This document shows, piece by piece, positions 1-6,909 of a stretch of 17,758 nt of DNA. Both the position numbers and the translations under genes were made by a program. Each line of letters begins with the position of its first letter. Positions within the stretch are counted from its first letter, which is position 1. The notes under the pieces are model-generated. The model was not told where the DNA came from. It worked only from the letters and a program-made list of their open reading frames with translations, and made no database searches. This DNA comes from CAYNYF01 sp964401385 (lineage in GTDB: Bacteria; Planctomycetota; Phycisphaerae; SM23-33). The stretch is from contig CAYNYF010000088.1 of the NCBI GenBank assembly GCA_964401385.1, forward strand, positions 1-17,758, written 5' to 3'.

Positions 1-281
1 CTAAGATATTTTCGTAAAATGATTTGCGTCAGCGACCCAATACAGTCGAGCCCGGCCCGCTGGCAGCCGGCCAGCCATCTCTAGAAAAAAGCCGGCTTTG
101 CATTATTCCGAGGAGGATGGATAATCGCGACGACCGGCCGTCCCCGGCCGGCGGGTTGCGTCGGCCGGGCCGGAAGCGGCGTGCAGCGGCCGCGGGCACA
201 TGGGCGACTGCGCCGGCCCAGGCCGGCATCACGCCGGCACGCATGATCTACCAGAGGCTTCAGCCACGGGAGAGTCAAGCA
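1..281. other. 5' non-coding stretch, CCGG-rich
   Basis: I see no convincing gene here. The stretch has a 12-bp perfect palindrome (AAAGCCGGCTTT, 88-99) and, from about 138 to 240, a dense set of GCCGGC/CCGGCC words, including two copies of GCCGGC at 222-227 and 233-238 separated by ATCAC, which could fold. The hydrolase reading frame is open upstream to position 24, and an in-frame ATG at 117 is directly preceded by AGGAGG with no spacer. That spacing is too tight for a normal start, and the extension would be an Arg/Pro/Ala-rich segment unlike a hydrolase N-terminus, so I treat it as untranslated. Confidence 0.4.
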
Positions 282-1331
282 ATGAGCCGCAACCTATCCA
301 TCAACGCGTATTTCCGTCAGAAGGCGGCAACGCACCGGCCGAAGTTCCGTTTCGCCGGCTCCACTGGCAGCGACTGGGCGAGCTGGCGCGAGCAGCTCCT
401 TCCGGCCGTCAAGGCCACTTTGGGCCAAATGCCGGAGAAGGTTCCGCTCAACCCGGAAGTCCAGGCGGAGTGGTCCCAGGACGGCCTGATCAAGCAGCGG
501 GTCATCCTGGACGTGGAGGAGGGGCTCTCGGCGACGGCCTACGTCTTCCGCCCGGCGCGGGCCGCCGGCAGGCTGCCGGGCATACTGGCCTGTCACGGGC
601 ACGGGCCGTTCGGCAAGGAATCGGTCATGGGCAATCGCGGCTCGCCGGAGATGGCGGCGAAGATCCGGCAGAACAACTATGACTACGGCCTGCAAATGGC
701 CCAGGCGGGCTTCGCCGTCATTGCCATCGACTGGCGCGGCTTCGGCGAGCGCGACGACCGGAGAAAGCCCAACTTCATCAACAACTACGGCGGCCGGGAC
801 CCCTGCAACCTCATCTACCTGCGGGCGGGCCTGTTCGGCATGACCGTCCTGGGCATGGACGTCCACGACGGGGCGTGCGCGCTGGACTACCTGTGCGGGC
901 AGGACTTCGTCGACCCCGAGCGCATCGGCGTGATGGGCTTGAGCTTCGGCGGGACGATGACGACGTGGATGAGCATCGTCGACCCGCGGATCAAGGCCGC
1001 CGACATCATCTGCTACAGCGATCGCTTCGCCGCCTTCGCCATTCGCGACGGGAACTTCTGCGGCAGCCAGATCACGCCGGGGCTGTACGCGCTGTGCGAC
1101 CTGCCCGACCTGCACGGGCTGATCGCCCCGCGACCGCTGCTGGTGGAGATCGGCGCCTACGACGACTGCTTCCTGCTGGACGCGGCCATGAGCTGCTTCC
1201 GCGAGGTCGAGAAAATCTACGCCGCCGCCGGCGCCGGCGACGCGCTGGAGCTGGATCTGTTCGAGGGCGGCCACCAGTGGAGCGGGGCGAAGTCCGTCGA
1301 CTTCTTCGCCAAGCACCTGGCGAGCGGATAA
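282..1331 (+). CDS. alpha/beta hydrolase, dienelactone hydrolase / acetyl-xylan esterase-like
   Basis: The product is 349 residues with the alpha/beta hydrolase fold, probably a cytoplasmic carboxylic-ester hydrolase; no signal peptide is visible. The nucleophile elbow is GLSFGG with Ser221. The acid is most likely Asp294 in the strand IAPRPLLVEIGAYD, and the base is His331 in EGGHQW, so the catalytic triad is complete. An oxyanion-type segment (ILACHGHGPFG, 101-111) and the strand AVIAIDWRGFGERD (145-158) match large family members that resemble acetyl-xylan esterases and are common in planctomycetes. The start at 282 was chosen because GGGAGAG lies 8 nt upstream and the protein becomes family-like from there; the frame is open further upstream. 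It stands alone, and the substrate cannot be read from sequence. Acyl-sugar deacetylation is a plausible guess only. Confidence 0.85.
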   Translation: MSRNLSINAYFRQKAATHRPKFRFAGSTGSDWASWREQLLPAVKATLGQMPEKVPLNPEVQAEWSQDGLIKQRVILDVEEGLSATAYVFRPARAAGRLPGILACHGHGPFGKESVMGNRGSPEMAAKIRQNNYDYGLQMAQAGFAVIAIDWRGFGERDDRRKPNFINNYGGRDPCNLIYLRAGLFGMTVLGMDVHDGACALDYLCGQDFVDPERIGVMGLSFGGTMTTWMSIVDPRIKAADIICYSDRFAAFAIRDGNFCGSQITPGLYALCDLPDLHGLIAPRPLLVEIGAYDDCFLLDAAMSCFREVEKIYAAAGAGDALELDLFEGGHQWSGAKSVDFFAKHLASG

Positions 1332-1375
1332 CGGCGGCTGCGCTGCCGCGCCGGCGGGCGGGCTCACGCGACGGT

Positions 1376-1406
1376 CTGCCGCAGCAGCTCGCCGGGCGCG
1401 GGCCGG
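1376..1406 (-). pseudogene. 31-bp remnant matching the sirtuin 5' fragment
   Basis: The plus-strand words CTGCCGCAGCAGCTC and CCGGGCGCGG at 1376-1406 match 4531-4561 at 29 of 31 positions. On the minus strand both read P-G-E-L-L-R-Q, the residues just before the NAD-binding GAGVS motif in the better-preserved fragment at 4450-4561. To the left, similarity stops at once. This piece is therefore a second, very short copy next to the same repeat unit, either a relic of a sirtuin gene or part of a longer repeat that once captured one. Confidence 0.4.
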
Positions 1407-1411
1407 TTGGT

Positions 1412-1458
1412 AGTTGGTAGGGTGCGTGCTTGCACGCACGTAAGAATGAAGCCGGGCT
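1412..1458 (+). repeat. palindromic repeat unit B, copy 1
   Basis: These 47 bp are identical to 4388-4434. At 1422-1439 lies a perfect 8-bp stem with a 2-nt loop (GTGCGTGC-TT-GCACGCAC). Neither copy lies in a recognisable gene. The unit shares its last bases with unit A, which follows directly. It resembles a REP/MITE-like dispersed palindromic element. Confidence 0.8.
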
Positions 1459-1483
1459 CACAGGCTGAAAGGCTTTGCCACCA
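1451..1483 (+). repeat. palindromic repeat unit A, copy 1 (degraded stem)
   Basis: This copy matches 4356-4388, with the core CACAGGCTGAAAG followed by a TGCCACCA end. The right arm of the hairpin has decayed (AGGCTTTG here against AGCCTGTG in the other copy), so the 8-bp stem is lost. It follows unit B, whereas in the other site unit A precedes unit B. Confidence 0.7.
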
Positions 1484-1635
1484 AGAGAATAAAGGTGGAC
1501 CTTCGTGCCTGACGCCCTCGGCCCAGGCCACGTGCCCCAAGCGTCACCCAGGCCGTCCGGACAAGGCGCGAAAGATCCGCGGCGAATCCCCGTCTATGTG
1601 GGTGAGACCATGGTCTGGAATGTGTGGCTCAGGCC

Positions 1636-1641
1636 GAGGAG
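1636..1641 (+). promoter_or_regulatory. ribosome binding site deciding the sigma-factor start
   Basis: GAGGAG stands 7 nt before the TTG at 1649. It is the best Shine-Dalgarno sequence near the 5' end of the sigma gene and supports a TTG start over the ATG at 1610 or the far upstream starts. Confidence 0.6.
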
Positions 1642-1648
1642 TTCGTCA

Positions 1649-2170
1649 TTGACAGGTGAAACGCCGAGTGACCTGGAGGCGGTATTCGATCGCCATTTCG
1701 AGGATGTGTACGGGTATGTCGCCTACCGCCTCTACCCGGACACCGAGGCCGCCGAAGACGTGACGCAGGAAGTGTTTCTCTGCGCCATGACGGGCTGGCC
1801 CGGTTTCCGCGGCAACAGTTCGCCGCTGACGTGGCTGCGGAGCATCGCGCGCCGGAAAGTGGTGGACTACTTCCGCACCCGGGACCCGCCGCGCACCGGC
1901 GTGGACGCGGGCGCGCCGGAGCAGGCGCCCGTGGTCGACGAGCCCGGGGTGAAAGAACGGGCCGCGTTGATCGCAGGCGCCATGCGAGCCCTGCCCGAGG
2001 ATTACGCCGAACTCCTGGAAGAGAAGTATCTCGAGGGCCTGTCGGTGCGCGAGATCGCCCGCCGGCGGTGTAGAACTGAGAATGCCGTCAGCATGTCGCT
2101 CTTCCGGGCGCGCCGGGCCTTCCGCGATGTCTTTGTGAAACTCCAAGTGCGACAGGAGACTTCCCAGTGA
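1649..2170 (+). CDS. ECF-type RNA polymerase sigma factor
   Basis: The product is 173 residues, a normal ECF (extracytoplasmic function) sigma length. Region 2 spans about 12-77 (FDRHFEDVYGYVAYRL, then AAEDVTQEVFL and TWLRSIARRKVVDYFR), covering core binding and -10 recognition. Region 4 spans about 108-160 (MRALPEDYAELLEEKYLEG, then LSVREIARRR and AVSMSLFRARRAFR), the helix-turn-helix for the -35 element. The start chosen is TTG 1649, with GAGGAG 7 nt upstream; ATG 1610 would add 13 non-family residues. The gene overlaps the next by 4 nt (GTGA), so the two are probably co-translated. This is the usual arrangement of an ECF sigma with its regulator. The target promoters are unknown. Confidence 0.9.
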   Translation: MTGETPSDLEAVFDRHFEDVYGYVAYRLYPDTEAAEDVTQEVFLCAMTGWPGFRGNSSPLTWLRSIARRKVVDYFRTRDPPRTGVDAGAPEQAPVVDEPGVKERAALIAGAMRALPEDYAELLEEKYLEGLSVREIARRRCRTENAVSMSLFRARRAFRDVFVKLQVRQETSQ

Positions 2171-3861
2171 ACATGGATACATCCGACATCGAGGTGCAAA
2201 TCGAGCGTTCGTTGAACGAGGCGGTCCGCGCCTTCCGCCCCCGCCCGCCCTTGAAGGAGACGATCCGCCGGCGTCTGTTCCGGCGGGAGGAACCGAAAGC
2301 GGGCCCATCGTCCGAGGGCGCCAAGTCGGGGCTGCCCAACAGGAAGCGACGCATCCTCAGGATCGTGAAATGGTGCGCGCCCGCTGCCGCGGCCTGTGTT
2401 GCCGCTGCGCTGGTGATCTTGGCGCTATTGCCCAGTCCGACGTTAGTCGAGTCCGCCTACGCGGAACTGGCTGAGGCGATGCAAAAGTCCAAATCGGCCC
2501 AGTGGGTTCACGGGGTGGGTCACAGGGGAGACACCCAGCTGGAACTCTGGATCTGTCTGCACCCGTTCCGGACCATCCACAAATCCGGGCAGAATGTGAT
2601 TTTCGACGACGCCGAGACGTGCCGCTCGCTGTGCTACACTCACGAGAACAACACAATCCGAGTCGAGGATAGCACCCACGACTTCCGCGCGGGCGCCTGC
2701 CAGAGCCTTCTGGACTACCTCATGGACACGATTACCCAAGACCGGGACCGCGGCGCATTGCTGGAAACGACTCACCAGACGGTCAACGGGCGGAAGCGCA
2801 AGGTTTTCACCGTGGTCAGCGTGGATGGCAAGACGCGGAGGACGTTGGCGGTGGACGAGGCGTCCAGGCGGCTCGCCCGGTATGAGATTTCCGAGCATGG
2901 GTGTGAAAGCGCCTTTGACTTCGACTACCCCGCTTCCGGTCCCGAGGACATCCACGCCTTGGGCGTTCCGCGCGACGCGAAGGTTCTCGACGTGCGAACC
3001 CGCGACGACCACAGCGCGCGGCTGCTCGCGCGGGCGAACTTGGCCAAGGAACGCTTTGACAAAACTTTCCGCGCTATCGTCTGTGAAGGCCTTGTGGACG
3101 AGGGGACCGGCAAGATGCGGGTGGACACCGTACGGGTCTACTACCAGAGACCGCACAAGCGACGGGTCGAGTGGTGGGGAATCCCCCAGGGCCAAGGCAC
3201 ACCGTCGCCCGACGCTGAGGACGTCCCGGAGTTGGAACGTTACTTGGCGACCCACCATCCCGCCAACGTCGACATGACGGGCCCGGGAGGGGGCCTCTTT
3301 TACAACCTCACTCATTCGACGTATGTCGGAAAGTCCTCCCAACCAGGCGAGCCCGGGCTTTTCCAGAACCTCCCGTGGCAGACGATCCGCGACCACTACG
3401 GGCGGCACATTCCCGACCTGCCCGGGCCCAACGGCCCGCTGCTGGGGACCCGGAACGTCCAGCCCGCCCGGGTCTTCAACGGCAAGGTGCATGGGTTGCC
3501 GGTCCGGTGGACGGTGTATCTCAATCCGAAACGCGACTACGTCGCCGAGCGGTACGAGCAGTGGATCGGGGACTTCCAGGAGGACTGGGTCCCGCCGGAA
3601 GAAAAGGCCAAGAACTTCCCTCCCCTTTCCGAGTACGCCAGGGAGCCCGGAAAACGGACCACGACCGTCCTTGACTACGACAAGACGCCTTCGGGGCACT
3701 GGTACCCCCGCAGGCGACTGATAGAAATCGAAGGCAAGGACGGCGAGCCCGTCAAGCGTATGAGCATCATCCATCTGGACACGAAGCGCCAGATTCCGGA
3801 CGAGGTGTTCGACGCCGCACGCTTCGAAGCCGGGCTGGACCGTCCAATCAAATCCTGGTGA
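2167..3861 (+). CDS. membrane-anchored putative anti-sigma / sensor protein paired with ECF sigma
   Basis: The product is 564 residues. A basic, probably cytoplasmic N-terminal 65 residues is followed by one membrane span (about 67-90, CAPAAAACVAAALVILALL) and a long, probably extracytoplasmic part of about 470 residues. The ESAYAELAEAMQKSKSAQWV segment just after the span resembles the start of LolA/RseB-like domains seen in planctomycete ECF partner proteins; that likeness is from memory and weak. The C-terminal part looks like a second similar module (from about 290). There is no HxxxCxxC zinc-binding anti-sigma motif. GTG 2167 is preferred over ATG 2173 because AGGAG ends 8 nt before it, and it overlaps the sigma stop. 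Coupling and topology suggest it holds or senses for the sigma factor, but this is inference. I do not recognise a named family. Confidence 0.7.
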   Translation: MNMDTSDIEVQIERSLNEAVRAFRPRPPLKETIRRRLFRREEPKAGPSSEGAKSGLPNRKRRILRIVKWCAPAAAACVAAALVILALLPSPTLVESAYAELAEAMQKSKSAQWVHGVGHRGDTQLELWICLHPFRTIHKSGQNVIFDDAETCRSLCYTHENNTIRVEDSTHDFRAGACQSLLDYLMDTITQDRDRGALLETTHQTVNGRKRKVFTVVSVDGKTRRTLAVDEASRRLARYEISEHGCESAFDFDYPASGPEDIHALGVPRDAKVLDVRTRDDHSARLLARANLAKERFDKTFRAIVCEGLVDEGTGKMRVDTVRVYYQRPHKRRVEWWGIPQGQGTPSPDAEDVPELERYLATHHPANVDMTGPGGGLFYNLTHSTYVGKSSQPGEPGLFQNLPWQTIRDHYGRHIPDLPGPNGPLLGTRNVQPARVFNGKVHGLPVRWTVYLNPKRDYVAERYEQWIGDFQEDWVPPEEKAKNFPPLSEYAREPGKRTTTVLDYDKTPSGHWYPRRRLIEIEGKDGEPVKRMSIIHLDTKRQIPDEVFDAARFEAGLDRPIKSW

Positions 3862-3959
3862 CTGCTGCCTCCTACGGGCGGGGTGGCGGACCGAAAAGGA
3901 ACAAAGAGGCAGAGAAACAGGATCGTGCCCTCACACGCCCGGAGGGGCAGCATATCGCG

Positions 3960-4348
3960 GTGAAAGAAACGCTGGAACAGAAGTTCAACAGGCTGCTGGA
4001 GGAGGTCCTGGCGGAGTTGCCGCAGCATCTGACCGCGCTGCTGGAGGAGGTGCCGCTTATTGTGGATGAGCGGCCCAGCGCGGAGATACTGCGCGGGTGC
4101 GCGACCCGCGGGGACTCTGCGGGCTTTATACCGGCATTCCCCTGACTGGGCGCAGCGTGCCGCACTCGGGCGTCATGCCCGACAAGGTCCAGATGTTCCG
4201 GGGCGGCATCATCGCCGCCGCCTGCTCGCGCGGCGGCAGATTGTCCGGCGCTGCCTTGAAGCGCCAGATTCGCATTAGGCTCCTTCACGAGATGGGGCAC
4301 CACTTCGGCCTGAAGGAAAAGGAACTCCGCAAACTGGGGTATGGTTAG
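3960..4348 (+). pseudogene. minimal zincin metallopeptidase (PF06262-like), frameshifted
   Basis: The first part, from GTG 3960, reads VKETLEQKFNRLLEEVLAEL and then LIVDERPSAEIL, as expected for this small (about 120-150 residue) zincin-like family. Around 4090-4097 the frame must shift: the downstream part, LCGLYTGIPLTGRSV onward, continues in another frame and ends with the zinc motif HEMGHHFGL (HEMGH at 4286-4300) and KELRKLGYG. Adding one base near 4095 would restore a product of about 130 residues, so a one-base deletion is the simplest explanation. The unshifted first frame stops at 4143-4145. The frame is open back to GTG 3858, which overlaps the previous stop by 4 nt, but residues before 3960 do not look family-like. 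It could be a true pseudogene or a sequencing error; I see no slippery site suggesting programmed shifting. Confidence 0.8.
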
Positions 4349-4355
4349 AATTAAT

Positions 4356-4388
4356 GCGGGCCTCACAGGCTGAAAGCCTGTGCCACCA
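4356..4388 (+). repeat. palindromic repeat unit A, copy 2 (intact stem)
   Basis: The core is a perfect 8-bp stem with a 3-nt loop (CACAGGCT-GAA-AGCCTGTG, 4364-4382), followed by CCACCA. It begins 8 nt after the metallopeptidase stop and runs directly into unit B. From memory, this GGCTGAAAGCC palindrome is frequent between genes in planctomycete genomes; I cannot confirm that here. Confidence 0.75.
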
Positions 4389-4434
4389 GTTGGTAGGGTG
4401 CGTGCTTGCACGCACGTAAGAATGAAGCCGGGCT
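4388..4434 (+). repeat. palindromic repeat unit B, copy 2
   Basis: This copy is identical over 47 bp to 1412-1458, with its hairpin at 4398-4415. Here the order is A then B, and the sirtuin fragment follows on the right. In the first site the order is sirtuin remnant, B, A. All units keep the same orientation. Confidence 0.8.
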
Positions 4435-4449
4435 TTGCCCCAACGGAGC

Positions 4450-4561
4450 CAGCCCGCCGGGCGCGCGGAAGGTGGGCACGCCGCTGTCGGCCGAGACGCC
4501 CGCCCCGGTCAGGACGGCCACACTGCCCGCCTGCCGCAGCAGCTCACCGGGCGCGGCCCGG
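4450..4561 (-). pseudogene. sirtuin (Sir2/CobB-type NAD-dependent deacylase) N-terminal fragment
   Basis: On the minus strand the sequence reads ELLRQAGSVAVLTGAG, then VSADSGVPTFRAPGGL. This is the first strand and NAD-binding GAG motif of sirtuins, with the characteristic SG(V/I)PTFR segment. About 37 residues survive. The reading then passes through about 15 nt of unrelated sequence into repeat unit B, so the rest of the roughly 240-residue enzyme is missing, including the catalytic His and zinc cysteines. No proper start codon or ribosome binding site lies upstream. The frame is open into purC, but only by chance. It is non-functional. Confidence 0.75.
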
Positions 4562-4607
4562 CAGACCGGCGTTATGAGAAAAGTCCATTGCGCGTGGCGG
4601 GAAGGAC

Positions 4608-5501
4608 TCAGGCCCAGGGAAACCTCTGCCCCGTGAGCAGTTGATGGGCCTCGATATACTTTGCCCGCGTTTTCTGAACGATGTCCGTCGGCAGAACCGG
4701 CGCCGGCGCGCGCCGATTGAACTTGATCTTGTCCAGGTAGTTTCGCACGAACTGCTTGTCGAAGCTGGGCTGGTCCCTGCCGGGCTTGTACCCCTCGGCC
4801 GGCCAGAAGCGGGAGGAGTCGGGCGTCAGCACCTCGTCGATGAGCGTCAGTTGGCCGCGGCCGTCGCGGCCCCACTCGAACTTGGTGTCGGCGATGATTA
4901 CCCCGCAGCCGGCGGCGTATTCGGCCGCGGCCGTGTACAGCGTGATCGAGCGCTCGCGCAGCTCGGCGGCGGTGGCGGCCCCGACCAGGTCCGCCGCCCG
5001 CTCCTGGGAGATGTTCTCATCATGCCCGCTGGCGGCCTTGGTGGCGGGGGTGAAGATCGGCGCGGGCAGTTTCTGGCACTGCTTCAGCCCCGACGGCAGC
5101 ACGATGCCGCCGGCGCTCTGGGTCTTCTGGTACTCCCGCCAGCCGCTGCCGGCGAGATAGCCTCGCACCACGCACTCCACGGGGATCACCTCGCAGGCCC
5201 GGCACAGCATGAAGCGCCCGTCCAGCTCCTCCGTGCGGAACTCGGCCGCCAGGTCCTTCAGCGAGGAGGAGATCAGGTGGTTGGGCCCCAGCTCCGCCAG
5301 CTTGCCGAACCAGAACAGGCTGATCTGGGTGAGCACCCGACCCTTGTCCGGAATGCCGTTGGGCATAACCACGTCGTAGGCGCTGATGCGGTCGGTGGCG
5401 ATGATGACCAGCTCCTCGCCGACCTGGTAGATGTCCCGGACCTTCCCGCTGCGCTTGGGATATCCGGCGACCGACGTGGTCATTAGGGCGGTGGTCTTCA
5501 T
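4608..5501 (-). CDS. purC: phosphoribosylaminoimidazole-succinocarboxamide synthase (SAICAR synthetase)
   Basis: This cytosolic enzyme joins CAIR and aspartate with ATP to give SAICAR in purine biosynthesis. The product is 297 residues, the length of the longer PurC class. Signatures in order are SGKVRDIYQ (18-26), ATDRISAYDVVMPNGIPDKG (35-54), ECVVRGYLAGSGWREY (109-124), PIFTPATKA (148-156), GHDENIS (159-165), IIADTKFEWG (202-211) and LIDEVLTPDSSRFWP (220-234). All expected substrate-binding segments are present, so it should be active. The start at 5501 has AAGGT about 8 nt upstream; ATG at codon 7 is an alternative. It lies 76 nt downstream of the membrane-protein gene on the same strand and may be co-transcribed with it. 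No other purine gene is in the window. Confidence 0.97.
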   Translation of the reverse strand: MKTTALMTTSVAGYPKRSGKVRDIYQVGEELVIIATDRISAYDVVMPNGIPDKGRVLTQISLFWFGKLAELGPNHLISSSLKDLAAEFRTEELDGRFMLCRACEVIPVECVVRGYLAGSGWREYQKTQSAGGIVLPSGLKQCQKLPAPIFTPATKAASGHDENISQERAADLVGAATAAELRERSITLYTAAAEYAAGCGVIIADTKFEWGRDGRGQLTLIDEVLTPDSSRFWPAEGYKPGRDQPSFDKQFVRNYLDKIKFNRRAPAPVLPTDIVQKTRAKYIEAHQLLTGQRFPWA

Positions 5502-5577
5502 ACCCAGACCTTCTATCCAACGGTCGGGGCGGAATCAAGCACAACTTCCGGGCGGCTTGCGGCCCCGCCGGCGGGAA

Positions 5578-6483
5578 TTACCGGACGCTGAGATAGCCGA
5601 TCAGGAAGCACAACTGGGTCAGCAGGTTGGTCGCCAGCAGCACCCGGCGGCACGGCCTTCCGGCCAGGTGAACCATCGCCGTCCCGCCGCCCAGGGCGCC
5701 CAGCATGGCGCTGACCGCCGGCACGAAGTGCCAGGGAGACAGGAACGTCAGACAGATCAACGACCCCGCCAGCGGGGCCAGGAGGTAGGCGGCCGCCGCC
5801 ACCGGGCCGATGCTGCCGGCGAAGTGCCGGCTGGCCCGGTCGCCCGTCTGGACGGGCCGGTGGAACTGCCCCAGCGCCAGCATCGACCAGGACCCCCACA
5901 GCGGCGCCAGCACCAGCACCCGGTACATGGCCCTGGGCCACAGCGACGCCCAGCCCGGGCCCAGGCGCGTCGGCCAGTCCGCCTCCGACAGGCGGAAGCT
6001 GTAGTTGAGCATGACCGCCAGGCCGATGGTCATCGTCGCCAGGCCCACCCACTGCCGCCATTGCTTCAGCCCGGCCCACCGCCCCAGCAGCCGGCTGGCC
6101 CAGGCCGGCTTCCATACGGAGGCGATCAGCTCGCCGATCTCGCTGAGGCCGGCGGTGAACGCGGCCGAGACGATCCGCCGCTGGAGCGGGCGGCGACCCA
6201 GGGCGGTCTTGATGAGAGCCAGGGCCGCCTGGCGGTAAGGACCGGCCACGATCGCCGCGGCGCAGGCGCACGCGGGGATGGTCCAGCTCAGATAATGCCG
6301 CCAGGTCCAGCTCAGCCAGAAGGCCAGAGCCCACAGGCCTACCAGGACCAGCCCCCAGAGAAGGCCCACCAGCATGGTCGCCCCGGCCAGGCGCTCGAAG
6401 CGCCCCGCCCGGCACCGCCGCAGGCGGCGCGGCGAGGCCGCCAGGAATACAAACGCCGAGACCATCCGCCGGAAGCTGCTCAT
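5578..6483 (-). CDS. polytopic membrane protein of unknown function
   Basis: The product is 301 residues. A short basic N-terminus is followed by about six or seven hydrophobic spans (roughly 34-60, 66-82, 144-161, 184-205, 222-247, 253-270, 281-299). A soluble basic, amphipathic stretch lies between spans two and three (about 83-143, with PYRQAALALIKTALGRR and EIGELIASVWKPAW). I do not recognise the family and see no catalytic motif. ATG 6483 was chosen because the frame upstream is Arg/Pro-rich and unlike a membrane protein; GAGGG lies about 11 nt before it, a weak site. The stop is followed by a CCCGCCGGCGGG palindrome (5564-5575), then purC 76 nt on. Confidence 0.7.
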   Translation of the reverse strand: MSSFRRMVSAFVFLAASPRRLRRCRAGRFERLAGATMLVGLLWGLVLVGLWALAFWLSWTWRHYLSWTIPACACAAAIVAGPYRQAALALIKTALGRRPLQRRIVSAAFTAGLSEIGELIASVWKPAWASRLLGRWAGLKQWRQWVGLATMTIGLAVMLNYSFRLSEADWPTRLGPGWASLWPRAMYRVLVLAPLWGSWSMLALGQFHRPVQTGDRASRHFAGSIGPVAAAAYLLAPLAGSLICLTFLSPWHFVPAVSAMLGALGGGTAMVHLAGRPCRRVLLATNLLTQLCFLIGYLSVR

Positions 6484-6640
6484 GCCGTGGGCGCCCTCAA
6501 AGGTTGCGCGTGAGTCCGGGACCCCGCGTGGACTTCGACCCGGCCGCGGTCGGCGAGCCCGGCCGGGCGCGATCGAAACCTGCGGGGGACTATGGCAAAC
6601 CAAGGGCCCAGACAAGTCAAGAAGGATGTTTTCGCCGGCC

Positions 6641-6842
6641 TGCGGGGCCCGGCCGAGCATTCCGCCTGGGGTGCACCTCCGCATGCTGCTGATCGGCTAC
6701 TTCGAGGGGATCGACTCGGGGCGTGGGATCGGCTGGCGTTGCACGGATAGTCTGACGCTTTGGGAGTTCCCGGGCTGCGGTCTGAAGGAATCGACCCCCG
6801 ACCATTTCGTTCTGCCGGCGGTTCGGCAACTCTGGGGGCTCC
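6641..6842 (+). pseudogene. transposase N-terminal relic (DUF772, IS5/IS1182-like)
   Basis: In one plus-strand frame the sequence reads ARPSIPPGVHLRMLLIGYFE, then GIDSGRGIGWRCTDSLTLWE, then ESTPDHFVLPAVRQLW. This follows the DUF772 N-terminal domain of IS5/IS1182-type transposases, in which RP-x-IPP, the R-M-L-L-x-GYFEG helix, a WR-x-x-DSL segment and the TPDHS motif occur in that order. About 67 residues are left. The Ser of TPDHS is Phe here, the catalytic DDE domain is absent, and no terminal inverted repeats are apparent. It marks an old insertion at the left edge of the polysaccharide cluster. Confidence 0.7.
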
Positions 6843-6870
6843 TGAAACGAATCTCGACCTTCCCGGCCGC

Positions 6871-6894
6871 GCCGGCGGCGGAAACCGCCCCGGC
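6871..6894 (+). other. strong hairpin (bulged 10-bp stem)
   Basis: GCCGG-C-GGCGG and CCGCC-CCGGC pair around an AAA loop, with one bulged C. No T-run follows, so it is not a canonical intrinsic terminator, but it could end or slow transcription ahead of the operon promoter. Confidence 0.45.
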
Positions 6895-6909
6895 AGCCGC
6901 CGCAACTGC

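Larger units (their letters stand above)
1332..1648. other. intergenic region with repeat units and a sirtuin-like remnant
   Basis: This 317-nt spacer separates the hydrolase from the sigma factor. It holds a 31-bp match to the sirtuin fragment of the right-hand site (1376-1406), then palindromic units B (1412-1458) and A (1451-1483). From about 1500 the sigma-factor frame is already open, but the encoded residues (Pro/Arg-rich) are not sigma-like before 1649. I see no clear promoter. Confidence 0.5.

Noticed and set aside
24..281. N-terminal extension of the hydrolase, with an ATG at 117 beside AGGAGG.
   Set aside because: There is no spacer between the ribosome binding sequence and the ATG, and the encoded residues are Arg/Pro/Ala-rich. 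The start at 282 has a properly spaced site and family-like sequence.
294..1439. A 381-residue open frame on the minus strand opposite the hydrolase.
   Set aside because: It is a shadow of a hydrolase with a complete catalytic triad, and no motifs are seen in it.
1649..1654. TTGACA as a -35 promoter box.
   Set aside because: No -10-like hexamer stands 16-18 bp downstream (the sequence there is CCTGGA), and the word coincides with the proposed TTG start of the sigma gene.
4085..4100. Programmed ribosomal frameshifting in the metallopeptidase gene.
   Set aside because: There is no slippery heptamer, no supporting Shine-Dalgarno-like stimulator and no clear downstream structure. A mutation or sequence error is simpler.
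1412..4434. CRISPR array or attachment sites formed by the repeated 47-bp unit.
   Set aside because: There are only two copies, 3 kb apart, with no regular spacers, no cas genes and no integrase.
5502..5577. Intrinsic terminator between the membrane-protein gene and purC.
   Set aside because: GC-rich palindromes are present, but no T-run follows on the minus strand, so the two genes may well be one transcript.
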